The notes below the pieces were generated by a model. It worked only from the letters and a program-made list of their open reading frames with translations. It was not told the origin of the DNA and searched no databases. Shown piece after piece: positions 13,501 through 24,500 of a stretch of DNA of 64,000 nt. Both the position numbers and the translations under genes were made by a program. The stretch is from Neonectria sp. B-13 (taxonomy: Eukaryota > Ascomycota > Sordariomycetes > Hypocreales > Nectriaceae), in contig NOKP01000011.1 in assembly GCA_002682825.1 (NCBI GenBank), positions 1,426,420 to 1,490,419 of the forward strand, in the 5' to 3' direction. Every line of letters begins with the position of its first letter. The first letter of the stretch is position 1.

Positions 13501-14649
13501 CGCTCTCGCACTTCGTCGTCATCTCCCATCTATCTTGCATCTCTCCATATCCCGGCATCCGCTTTCGACGCCCTCCCAGCATCTCCCGACTGCTGCCACC
13601 CCCCCCGACGCAATCCTGAAACACGGCCTCTGGACTCGTCTTTTCCGCCGTCGCACTGTTCACTGCTCACTGCTCACTGCTGTCGTGCTGCCCAGCCTAG
13701 CCCATCCCTTCCACAGCATCTTCTCTGCTGCACCATTGTCCTCCACCGCTGTCGGGTCACTGCACTGTTGACCTTGCCGCTGTCGTTCATCGTTGATCGG
13801 CCGGGTCCGTTTCTGTCGTTCGTTGCGAACCCAGCTCTCTCTTCTCCTCTCCTCTCTCTCGCAACTCCCATCTCGCGGGATCCCCTTCTCTGCCACCTTG
13901 CGTCACTCTGTTTGACCTCCCCCGGCAAATCGTCCACTGAGACTTGACACCTTCCCCAGGTATGTGACTCTTGTGCCCCTTGTCTTGCCCTGACCTTGCC
14001 TTGCCTCACCTTGCTCTGGCTATCCGCCTTTCGGCCGACCAGGGGTCGTGTGTGGTCTTACCCCAAGCGACGTCTCCGAGTCGTCTTAGCAGCTCTCACT
14101 ATCCCAGCTTCTCACTCTTCTGCGACGACGTCCCCACTGACTCCTTTCCCTTCAGGACCTTTCTTTCTCTTTTGCGTCGTCTGAATCGCATCTCCAACGA
14201 CGCCTGGTTTCGCCGTGCCAAAGGATCTTTTACTTTGGTTCTGTTCTTCTTACATTCATTCACTCGTTTCTTCTTCCTTTCGACATTTCTCATTTCTCTC
14301 TGTTTTCTTCATTTCTTCATTCATTTCTTCCCTTCGTTACCGGACTTTCCACGAATTTACCCTGCCTTACCGCTGTGCGACCTGACCGATTCCAAAAGAC
14401 GACTTTCTTCATGTTGCGGAACTCCAGCCAACTCGACTAGACGTCGATTCCAGCAAATACGAACTCCGGAGTGCCTATTTTCTCATCCGCTCCTACATTT
14501 CCGAGTGCCACAAGCCGCCCGATCCTCGCACCTCGTTACTTTCACTCCCTAGAACGGGCCGGCTTCTTGCATACAGAGTTGTACTCTACACAGGAGCATT
14601 TGCGCCACCGACTTTTGAATGCTGCTTTGATTTGGCATAAAGGGACCAA
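10526..14649. other. gene-free region and long pyrimidine-rich leader
   Basis: No gene is supported from 10526 to about 13000. A TGTC tetranucleotide run lies at about 11706-11727. From about 13040 to the start codon at 14650 the plus strand is strongly CT-rich (clear tracts near 13185-13215 and 13840-13862), as expected of the promoter and 5' UTR of the following gene. A CAG|GTATGT at 13958-13966 could be the donor of a 5' UTR intron. A heptamer array (CACTGYT, four copies) lies at 13654-13681. Frames such as 13971-14552 are low-complexity products of the CT bias. Confidence 0.5.
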
Positions 14650-17345
14650 ATGAGCCAACCATACCATGAAGAAGAGATGGACCAGCCAATATCACATTCA
14701 GGCTCCGTCAAGAGAGCCCGAGAAAGGGCTCTGGCAGGCCTCCCCAGAACCGCACCTCCACCAGCTTATCAACAAGACATGATGGACGATGCACCTCCTG
14801 GCGATTTGAGGGCTCCCCCTCGTCGTCCTATGGTCGCGCAGCCTGCTGGTCAACCGAGGGTCCCCAAGATCCGAGCGCCTGGGATGAATGGGAGGAACCC
14901 CAACGGCGGCCCGACTATCTCGATGCCAACACCGGTGCCACAATGGCCGTTGGCAGGCCCTCCCCTGGCGGCCACGAATCAATCCGAATCCGAGCCTTAC
15001 CGACCGCCTCCAGGAAAACCACAGCAGGCTCCTCAACGACCCCCACGACCTAGCCAGGTTCCGTCCATGCTGGATCAGTCACGTCTCCAGGACCCGACTC
15101 CCGTCTTTCTCAACCCCGATGCCGACTACTATGCAGACAGCCCTACGAGCCCGTCGTCACAGACTTCATCTGACTTGGGGGAGCTTCACGACTTCCCCGC
15201 TCCCGGAAACTCGAATTCGATAGGACAGCAGAGGAGGAGTGCTAACTTGGGCCCTCCTCCTTCTTCCAGGAGAGGTGCTTCTTCTTTTTATTCCAACCCA
15301 TCCTATGTCTCGCCAATTCCCGAGGAGAGCCTCGCCTCTAAGTCACACGGATCATATGCTTCAAGTGCAGCCATGCCCGAGAGCTGGCCAACAGTTTCTC
15401 CTGAGGCTAGCCCGACATTTTACGACGACACCGATGCCGATAAAAGCCAAGGCTCGGTGTACGACGATTTTAATGACGAGAGCAAACTGGTCCGCAGTGC
15501 CAGCATCGGTAAGCGAGGTAAACCTGCTCTTGTCACGACCAAGTCTAGCAGCAGCTCTGCCGAGAAGAAAGCTCAATCGCCTGTAATGCCCTTTGGCGTA
15601 GGAAATGACCATGGCGATCAGCAGAACTCTTGGATCGCAATGTCGACGCCTAACCCGCCGACAGCGGATGACTCCAGGAACACCCTCAGTCCGGATGCGA
15701 TTCTCGGGGCCTATGCAGCCGCTAGTGCTACTGATCTGGCAGAGAACCGAATGAAGAGCCCGTCTCCCCACCCTCCTCCACCCCAGGTGCTGCCCCAGCC
15801 ACCGTTCAACCGATTGTCAGCTATCAGACGGCCGCCGAGATTGGACATTGATGCCGTGAGAAGTGCGGAGGAGCGAGGTAGCATTACTAGCTTGCCGGAT
15901 CTGATTCGACGAGCAACGAGGCTTGCTTCCATGATCGACCGAGGCCGCAGACCCGCGAGTCGATTTGGGGACCTGGGTGACTATCTTGATGAGAAGGCCC
16001 AAGTTCGTGGCGGCGAGAAGGAGAACTCTGGTAGATATCCCCAAGTCCTCTTGTGCTGTCATAACCAGATATGACACGATGAAGATTGGACCACTGACAC
16101 GAAATAGGATTGTCGGACATGTTGAACGCCTTCCCTCCTCCAGCGGCCCAGGGCGAGCGGCAGAGCCGGGGCTCATGGTTCCGGACTACGTCTTGGCCCC
16201 TTGCACCTAGCCGCCAAGACGGCCCTTCACGATCCAACCTTCGAAACATGACCCCACCAGACGAGGGTGGCCGCCAGAAGCGCCGAAGATGCTGCGGTTT
16301 GCCCTTGTGGGCCTTCATCTTGATCCTGATCCTGCTGCTTGGTGTCGTCGCTGCCGCCGTCTTCGTCCCACTCGAGTTCTTCGTCTTCAAGAACCTGGTC
16401 AACAAGGACAGTTCTAGCTCTGAGCTGACGCAGTGTCAAAAGTCACTGGTTTGCCAGAATGGAGGTAGCAATGTCATGTCGCAGGGCACATGCTCTTGCA
16501 TCTGTACAAACGGGTTTACTGGCTCGGACTGCAGCACCAGCGGGAGTGAAGGCTGCACGACTACCGACCTGGTCTCCTCTGTCGATGAGACTACGATCAG
16601 CAACGTCACGCTTGGCAAGGCCATCCCTCGTCTCATCGCCAACAGCAACTCGAACTTCTCCATCCCGCTCTCTGGCACCTCCGTGCTTGCCAAATTTAAC
16701 TCGGGAGACCTCTCATGTATCGCACAGAACTCGCTTGTCACATTCGATGGATCTTCGTCACGGAAGGGCGAGGCATCTGACAAAGCCCAGTCTAATAGCG
16801 AGAAACTCGTACTTGATGAGAGAGCGCCGAGCGCTACTGCGGCCGCGGCTACTACTGCCATTACCATTTCCCCTGATAGTGCTGCTACCACATTGGTTCT
16901 TGATGAAGGATCAGCCCCCGCAACCAAAACTGGCGACAGCTCCCAGACAACTTCCGCAGCCGCCGATGCTACAGCGACAGATGCTAGCGCGACGCCAAGT
17001 GCAACATTTACGGTCACTGAAGAGGTTCTCGACTTTGCCCGTGTAGCAGTTCTCTACGTCTTGCAAGAGCAGACCCAAGACAATGCTGAGAGTGCTCAGA
17101 CCAAACTGGAACGTTTCTTCTCTCAAGCCAATGAAAGCTCTGGAGTGACGGAAGGAAAGGCCTCGAGCGTAGATATCGGAGGAGATAATAGCGTCGACTT
17201 GGTGAACTACACGCTGAACATTGGGTCGGGGTCGATTGGTGGGAAAACCAAGCGTAGTACGGTTGATGAACCGGGACTTCGCCTTGGCCTTGGCCAAGTT
17301 CGGCGCAACGCCCGACATGGTGGCTCGGTTATTCCAAACCGTTGA
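14650..17345 (+). CDS. type II membrane protein with EGF-like ectodomain
   Basis: Two exons (14650-16030, 16108-17345) give 872 residues. Residues 1 to about 520 are disordered, Pro/Ser-rich and basic, with no signal peptide, so they are predicted to be cytosolic. A basic-cysteine stop (QKRRRCC) precedes one strong transmembrane helix at about 525-545 (LPLWAFILILILLLGVV). Outside follows a Cys cluster at about 570-610 (CQKSLVCQNGG...GTCSCICTNGFTGSDC), an EGF-like module. A Ser/Thr/Ala-rich stalk with NxS/T sites comes next, and then a conserved-looking segment around VLDFARVAVLYVLQEQTQ. The architecture matches a sordariomycete family annotated only as EGF-like or glycoprotein X-like; I infer a role at the cell surface or wall but no function is established. 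ATG 14650 is the first in a long stop-free frame after a 1.6-kb CT-rich leader. Confidence 0.88.
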
Positions 17346-17869
17346 CACGAGCATCGCGGATGCTGTACATATCAAGTGCATAGATTTATGCATCTTTCTA
17401 TGATGATGCCAACAAACTACATTCTTTGATTGCCTGGGGCATAAATGACATGAGCCTGACGGGACCAGGCCATGGGTGGTAATGATGCAAGACAGGAAAC
17501 GGGTTTGACGAGGAAGCAAAATCTTGTATAATCATTTCAGGAGCCCTTTTTACATTCTATTCTATTCCCCCCCTTTTGTTCAGCATGTACAACTCGCGAG
17601 CGAGATTAGCGTGGGCGTTACCAAGAGGTGCAGGCAGATTGCTTCGCCCTTCAATATTAGAAATGAGATTCTAACCAACCCATGAGTGCGCTGTGCCTTA
17701 TTGTAGTGAATAGCCTCGATGGATATATTTCTATGCTATTCACGCCTGCCCTTTTAGTCGTAGACCGTATTCGTTTCGAAGCTTCTATTGTCCGAATGGC
17801 GACAATCTCTCCTCCCCCTATGCTTTGCTCGGTTCCCAGGCTTTTGTCCAGCCACAGCCTGTCTCAACC
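17346..17869. other. intergenic region between convergent genes
   Basis: 524 bases between the stop codons of the EGF-like gene (+) and the mutarotase gene (-), presumably holding both 3' UTRs. No further feature is seen. Confidence 0.6.
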
Positions 17870-18190
17870 TCATGGCAAGTAAAAGACCTCCTCAACGGGC
17901 TTCCACCAACTCGGCTCGCCGGCCTCGGAGCTTACAGCTCCGGGCACGAGGCTTTCCTGCCAGCCGTCGGTCATGCGCCACCACTCCCGGACGCGCGGGT
18001 TGGCGGCCATGAGGGCCATGTCGGCGGCGTAGTCGGAGCCGACGTAGCGGAACGAGGCGAAGAGGATGTTCGTCTTGTCGTCGAAGAAAATGCTGTCTGT
18101 ATGTAACCTATCAGCTTCATTTCTTGCCGGGAGTGAAAGAGAGAGAGTGAGAGAGAGTGAGAGAGTGAGAGAGAGTGAGAGAGAGTGAGA

Positions 18191-18231
<41 letters not shown>

Positions 18232-18404
18232 GGACATTCGGCGATGTTGCACTGCTTGATCTGCGCGAGGACGTCGGGCCATACTTTCGCATGGCAGGCG
18301 CGATACTCTTCGAGGTGTTCCGGCTTGAGTTTGACGATCTGCGCGAAGCGACGGCTGGTTGCTGCCGGATGTGATGACGAAGTGGGTTGCTCTGGTTGGG
18401 ACAT
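17870..18404 (-). CDS. L-rhamnose mutarotase family protein
   Basis: Two exons (18404-18236, 18096-17870) give 131 residues. The family interconverts alpha and beta anomers of L-rhamnose (and related 6-deoxy sugars). Tyr34 and His38 in EYRACHAKVWP match the spacing of catalytic Tyr18 and His22 of bacterial RhaM, and the REWWRMTDG segment corresponds to the conserved Trp pair. Length is close to the family norm after a roughly 18-residue disordered N-terminus. Splicing T|AC restores Tyr in the expected AEYSIFFDD strand, which fixes the intron borders. The 139-nt intron is almost entirely a CT microsatellite on the coding strand. A (TA)n stretch at 18541-18554 lies about 137 bases upstream and may act as TATA element. 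No other rhamnose-pathway gene is adjacent. Confidence 0.88.
18119..18231. repeat. GA/CT microsatellite inside an intron
   Basis: The plus strand carries GAGAGAGAGT-like decamers with shorter GAGAGAGT variants (about 18136-18200), then pure GA to 18230. It occupies most of the 139-nt intron of the mutarotase gene, starting right beside the 5' splice site. On the mRNA strand it is a continuous polypyrimidine tract. Confidence 0.95.
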
Positions 18405-19222
18405 GGTTGCGTGGATGGCCTCGAGTCTTTTTATATTTTAATATTACTGCTGCTGTTCCTGTAGCTGGGGATTACTAGGGAAACAAAAGACTGGTTAAAA
18501 AAGTCAAAAACGAACACACTGTATTATATAGCACACATAGGTATATATATATATTGTGGGGGTTGGATGCGGAGGCATTGCCGTTCTCGGGTTGCAATAC
18601 AGCGAGATGCTTGCATAACCCCGCACGCGCGGAAACGAGAAGCCTTCGTCGTCATCTGAGTGGGCCAGCTCCTGTCTTTGAAAGGTTCCCCATTAAACCC
18701 CCAAGGCCTTAGTATCCGCATTGTGTTGGTGAATGCACATCATCTCTCACTACCCGCTCCAATCCCCCAAGAGCCTCACCCAGCGTGGGGGTGAACGTGA
18801 GAGTTCTCACTAAAAGCAACACGAGACAACAAATGATGACTATCAATCTGGTTTGTTTCTTCGCTTGATATATAAATGAATGTGTGGTATGAAAAACGAC
18901 TTTGCCAGCTTCAAGAGAAAGGATAGCAAGACCCGAAGGGAGTTAGTGCAAAAGAGTAAGCAAGCTAGCCTTGTCGGAGCATTTGTCCATCCAAATAAGA
19001 CACCTTCCCGCAACCCTGTTGTTCCATAAACGCCGGATTCCCCAACTCGACAGACAAGTACACTCCCTTGGTATCAGCCCTGCTTCATTATTTTCATAAT
19101 GTTGTTTCCGGTTCCTTTTCTTTGCTCTATCCGGATTTGATCAGTTTGGTTGTTGCCCGTAAACTGGTTCCACGCGATCCACGAGACGCGACACCTATCA
19201 AAGTGCGGTCGAGCTGATGGCT
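18405..19222. other. intergenic region
   Basis: 818 bases between two minus-strand genes: the promoter of the mutarotase gene on the left, with A/T-rich sequence at 18428-18450 and (TA)n at 18541-18554, and the 3' UTR of the DUF7728-like gene on the right. No coding frame is convincing. Confidence 0.5.
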
Positions 19223-20302
19223 CTATTTTCGGGATTCTTCGTCTTCGTACTCAGGAGCAGCGTCCTGGTGGGTCATGAGACCAGCCTTCTCCTCGTCGAC
19301 AGTAATGAATTCGACAATATCCATCTTGCGGTCACCTGAGACAGCCAGGGCAACCTCCTGGCGCTCACCCTTGATTAGTCTCATGACACGGATGGCGAGG
19401 GTACCAAGGAACATGGCCAGACTAGACTTGGTTAGCATAAAGGCAAGTGAAAGGTGAGGGGTGACAAAGACATACATGGCAACGCCAACACCGGCAGTGA
19501 TGCCCATGAGAACAGGCAAGAAAATGTACGAGGTGATGTGCTTCAACACATTCAGCGAGTGGTGATGAGACTTGTGCGCGGAGTCGCCATCCTCCTTGTG
19601 ACCCTCCTGGGTGAAGCCCGTCTCCTCCTCGGAGTTGTCCTGGTCTTGCTGGGCCTTGTGGCCGTGTCGCATTCCGCCGCAGCCCTTGCTCTTGAAGGAA
19701 CCCTTGACACTGTTCCAAGCTTTATTGATCATGCCATCGACACGGCACCACATCGACGTGCACTTCAGAGCAGCGTCATCACTCTCTGAGGGAACGATGT
19801 CGATGCTACCAATGAGAAGATCTCCCTTGGGGGCCTTGACCAGCTTGACCTTGACGAGAGGGACGCCTTCGACAAAGCGGTCACCAACCTCGATGACCAG
19901 AAGTTCCACGGCGATAACCTCGAGGTGTTGACCCTCATCCATACCCTCGGGCCGCACGGCAAGACCGTATCCCAGCCTGCGGTCCTTGCTCTTTCCATTT
20001 CCCTTGACAACGGCGGCAGACAGATCACCCTGCCAAGGATCGGCGTTGGGGTAGAGTTCGAAGCCGTTGAGCATCAGGCGAGTGTCGTCCTCAACAGTGA
20101 ATTCCATCTTCAAGTGGGTGTCGTGACCGCGGCATTGGGGGCAGGGGAGATCGATGGTCTGGGTGAAGGCGGTGGTCGGGATGTCGTACGACTCGACGTC
20201 GATGGGGAGGGTGCGGAAGATGCCATCGTCGTTATCGGAGGTCTCGGGGATGATGAGAATGGCGGCAGCCGAGGCCGCGAGGAGGAGCTGTCTGAACAGC
20301 AT
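19223..20302 (-). CDS. DUF7728-like secretory-pathway membrane protein
   Basis: The frame is open from 20302 to 19223 (359 residues), but a canonical 54-nt intron (19475-19422; GTATGT donor, GCTAACC branch, TCTAG acceptor) very probably splits it, giving 341 residues from exons 20302-19476 and 19421-19223. A hydrophobic signal peptide (1 to about 17) is followed by an acidic lumenal domain with a CPQC motif at about 54-57 and the segment MLNGFELYPN. A disordered His/Gln/Glu linker comes next, then one transmembrane stretch beginning YIFLPVLMGITAGVGVA and an acidic cytosolic tail. This matches from memory the uncharacterised fungal DUF7728 family. Removing the intron leaves a single compact helix; keeping it inserts 18 hydrophobic residues in the membrane part. 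Role unknown; location in ER/Golgi membranes is inferred. Confidence 0.85.
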   Translation of the reverse strand: MLFRQLLLAASAAAILIIPETSDNDDGIFRTLPIDVESYDIPTTAFTQTIDLPCPQCRGHDTHLKMEFTVEDDTRLMLNGFELYPNADPWQGDLSAAVVKGNGKSKDRRLGYGLAVRPEGMDEGQHLEVIAVELLVIEVGDRFVEGVPLVKVKLVKAPKGDLLIGSIDIVPSESDDAALKCTSMWCRVDGMINKAWNSVKGSFKSKGCGGMRHGHKAQQDQDNSEEETGFTQEGHKEDGDSAHKSHHHSLNVLKHITSYIFLPVLMGITAGVGVAMYVFVTPHLSLAFMLTKSSLAMFLGTLAIRVMRLIKGERQEVALAVSGDRKMDIVEFITVDEEKAGLMTHQDAAPEYEDEESRK

Positions 20303-21551
20303 GCTTGCGATGGGGCGTCAAGTTCGACGGAGATGATGGGTTTGTGTTGGGCCGTCTGGCGATGGTAATGCTTGATGGATGATGTAAGAAGGAGTTATGA
20401 TCGAGAGAGAGAGAATGATGACGGGAATGAAACAGAGAAGAGAGTTTGGTGGTCACTCCCTTGGCTCCGCCCCGTCAGGCAGGCGCCGGATGGCTCGGTG
20501 GGTGGCGATGGCGACCGCTTTTAGGAAAGCGCCGTGTGACCCGCCTGATGACCCTGTCAGGAAGTCTCTAAATCTGGGGGCGGAACCCACAAGGTACGTA
20601 CTTAGTACCTGGTAAGGAGGGGCCAATAGCGGGTGCACGCACTGGGGAACAGTCAGCAACCCACCTACTTAGTGCCGCTTGCGCTCCGCTGATCGTGTGC
20701 TGCTTTCCCGGCCCGCCGCCCTGGTTTGGTTGCCTGGTTGCCTGGTTGCCTGGCTGGGCCATGAAGTGTACTAGGAAGGGGAACCTGAGGCACGACACTG
20801 TGAGGATGGCCCTGATCCTCCTGAAAGCTTGACGCCTGGGGCAACTAACTTGATCACTCATGGTTCGCAAGGCCATACTGCAAAGAGCGAGCGGAATGCT
20901 GTTGCATGTTACAGATGGCACACCCAGTCCGCATCAAGTACAGAGTGCTCCGTATCCGTACTTCGTTCGTGCTTCGTACACAGCGAAAACAGTTGAGACA
21001 ATGGCACGACCCTCTTTCCTCGCCTCGGTTTCAGGACCCTTTTAGGAATCAACCGCTATGGGCCGCGCTACGACACTATTATCGGATTGGGCCATCCCCG
21101 CTAAGGTAGAAACATCACCTGCATCTGTTGCACCGACTGTCACTGGTTTCCACCTTGATACCATTTGTGGCCCAACCTAAATCTCTCACGGTTCCACGGC
21201 GAGCGAACTTCAACTACGCCATTTTGTTTTGTTTAGAGTCTTACAGTCTCATTTCAGGATGGCCCCTAGTAGCTAGCAAGTGGTATTATCTCTCTCATCT
21301 TTCTTCAGGCAACTCAATTCAACGCAGCCCCGTCCATATTCCATCCTGGGTTCTTACATCTAGCATCGATTGCAACGACGCCGCATGCTCCAAATAACAT
21401 GCAGTCACTCACTATTCGTAGACTCCCGGCGCAGCTGGTTTAAACCAACAAGGCTTGATAAACAGCCCTGAGCCGTCCAAAAAATACACCGCCAAAGAGT
21501 CATGGCATTAACGACAACAAAGCATGACTCCGTCTGGACCAGATGCGTTCC
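20303..21551. other. intergenic region
   Basis: About 1.25 kb: the promoter of the DUF7728-like gene and the 3' side of the mucin-like gene. Apart from an octamer array (20728-20751) nothing is recognised. Short frames lack motifs. Confidence 0.5.
20728..20751. repeat. three perfect copies of GGTTGCCT
   Basis: Tandem octamers at 20728-20735, 20736-20743 and 20744-20751. It is one of several small triplicated repeats in the spacers of this window. Confidence 0.95.
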
Positions 21552-24500
21552 TCATGTCTCTTCTTCCTTGCTTTCGGGGCGCTCCCAGATGCTCTTGACC
21601 TTGGTCATCGCCATCTCCCATCGCAATCTCCATTCGCTCCGTGGGAGAAGGTCTCCATCTCTCGTTCCATCGCCCAGCTTCGTCGTGTTCTGGTGACGGT
21701 GGATGGGCGAGTCCTCCCCACCCCAGGGGAAGTTCGGATTATCGGGCAGCTTGTCCTCTGATGATTTCTTCCCGGTGGGCACTGGATACATGGGCTTCCC
21801 TGAGTTCCAGTCTTCGTCGCTTCTTGTGATAGTCTCCAACGTTGTTGGTAACGAGTGCCCTACTTCATGTTAGTTTTTTATTTGTGAGAGTCAACTCGCC
21901 TCACTTACCGTCCGATGTGAGAGGCCCTGTAATGTTAGCCCATCGCGAAGAAGTGCATGTGCTCTTGGTGCTAGTCGAGTTGCAAGTCGACGAGGTTGAA
22001 CTAGGCGGCATGGGCGCAGGTGGAGAAAAGGACCATGGTGGGATTGTCCCGTAGGCCGAGTGGGAGCAATTCGTGGTGGAGTGAGTCGTCGGTAGCCCCC
22101 CTGTAGCATCTGAATAAGGTGCTTTTTCCGTACATGTTGACGACGTGGTGGATGTGCACGAACTGGTTGTGCTTGTGGCATTGACAGTGTGTGAACAGGT
22201 TGATGTCATATTCCATTTCGAATTCCATGTGCTGGGCTCCCCACTGATCTTGACGCTGATGTCTGAGCCCGAGATCGTCGAGTTCTGCGTGGGGAACGGG
22301 CCTGTAGAGGATCGCGAGTCCGTCGACGAGGGTCCGATGGTGATCCACGGCGGTGTCGGGCTAGTAGAACTAGCCGAGTCGGTCGCATTGGCCCGGTCGC
22401 TGGTAGAACTCTCAGCTGGTCTGGAGGGAGGAGGCGGAGATCCGGAGTCCGACGGGGCCGCAGTCCCCGAGACACCCGAGAACCCCGAAGTAGTGTTGGT
22501 CCAGATCGGGGAACTTGTTGCCCCGGACGAAGTCGGCACAGCGCCCCCGGATATTCTCGAAGTCCCGGACTCCGTCATCAGAGTCGAGATGAAAGAGCCG
22601 CTAGCAGTCCCTGTAGGCCGAAGGGAGCTGATAGTTGAGTTGCTGACGGGGAATAGGGGTGTGCTTGAAGAAGCCGAGGAGCTTGGGCCGGTTGTCAGAG
22701 TCAACGGGAGCGAACTTGTCCGAGAGGCTCCAATAGTTATGCTTAGGGTGCTGAGAAGGCCAGATGAGCTGATCCCGGTCCCTTGAGGGATTGTCAGGGT
22801 ACTGGAGTTCGACGACGTTGGGTAAAGGGGCGTGCTTGTCCCTAAAGTTGACGAAGAAACCCTGGTTGATGCGCCTGACATGGAGAAGTTGGAAGTCACT
22901 GAGAAAGGAGGCCCTCCAGATATGGTGGAGCTCAAAGAAGTAGGGAAGGGGAGTGGCAGTGGGATACCGGTTCCCGAAAATGTCCTAATTATGGTAGAGT
23001 TAGATGGGAACGGCGGCAGGCTCGTCTGAATTGTGAAAATATTGCTTTCCCCAGATCCGGAAATTGGCGCGGTGGTAGTAACATTGGTAGGGAAAGGAAA
23101 TGGTGGTGCAACTGTTCTTGAAGGGTTTCCAGTTGGTGCCATACTGCTAGAGTTGCTGAAGCCGCTGGCAGGGATATTAGTAGCCGTAGAGTTTAGAGAC
23201 AAGGTGCTCGTGGCTTCTGTCCCAGTGCTGAGCCCAGACCGAGTTGTGATCTCGGTAGTATTCCCAGCTGGACCCTGAGTCAAGGTCGACGTGCCCGTCC
23301 CTGGTCCTGGTGCTGTAGAGAACGTTGAGTTACCAGTCCAATGAGGCCCAGTGGTTGAGTTTGAGGAGTAGGCCGTGGACGTAACTCCAGTCGAGCGGAT
23401 GTCCGAAATAGTACTTGTGGGCCACAATGTGATCTCAGTCGCGTTCGGGGAAGTAACGGTGCTTCCAACACCGCTGACGCTACCATTGAACCCGGAGCTG
23501 ACGTCGGAAGAAGTCATAGAACTGCTAAGGGCTGAACTTGCCGTTGTCTGCCCACCAATCGTAGAGTTGGTGGGGAATGGGAAAGGGGGGAAGTCAGAGC
23601 CTCTTGATATGCTCAACGAGATGATTGAAGTATTGACACTTGGCGGCACCGAGAGTAAGGTCGAGGTCCCCATGGACATGGTTGGATCAAGTTCCGTAGA
23701 CAACGAAGTGTTGCGTCCGAAGGATGTGGCGGATGGTATCCCTGCAGATCCAGACCTACTCCCACCCATGCTGGTGATTGTGGTATTTGGGGGAAACGAA
23801 AGGGTTGTCGATCCTCTTCCAACGGTGATGCTTGGAACAGTCGTTATTCCTGATGTTGAGTCATTTCCGGGAACTGTCATGGATGTAGTTCGCAAGGAGG
23901 TTGTCGGAGAGGGACCGCCTGTGCCCCCACTATATGAAGTTGTCGAGTTTGTGGGGAAAAGAGGCGTTGAAGTCGTGGAAAGCAACACAGACGTTGAGGC
24001 CAACACGTTTTGTGACATGGTTGACCCAGTCGTGGGCTCCGAGGTCCCAGGTTCATCTAGCGTTATAGTCGACCAATCCAAGGCATCAGTTGTCCGTCCG
24101 CTAGAAGCAGATGGGAAAGATGAAGAAGAACCCTGGGTTACGCTCGACATGTTGGTCTGTGTGAACACCGACGATGTGTTGAATGGTGCTGTCGAGCTGT
24201 TGGACTCGGCAGTCATGGTGTCTGTGGGTGTGAACCCGCCCGGGTAGATGGTGATTACTGAGCCTTCCGTTGTGATCACGGTTGCAGCTCGCGAAGTGGC
24301 ATTGGTAGGAAGAGCAGTGGAATTCACAACAGTGGGTTGAAGAGTCTGAGTTATCGCAGCAGTGATGGATCCAGTTCCCGAGCTGCCGCTAGTACTGGGT
24401 GGTGATGGCACGGAGATGCTGGATGAGTTCGTGAGGGACAGGGTGGACATTGGAATAGACGTAGATCCCCGTGAAGTTGTGCCGCCTGTGATGGAGCTGT

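Noticed and set aside
13971..14552. 193-codon frame before the EGF-like gene
   Set aside because: It is Phe/Leu/Ser/Pro low complexity from the CT-rich leader, with no motif.
18117..18404. Ser-Leu repeat protein of 95 residues
   Set aside because: It is read-through of the mutarotase intron microsatellite; splicing gives the conserved family sequence instead.
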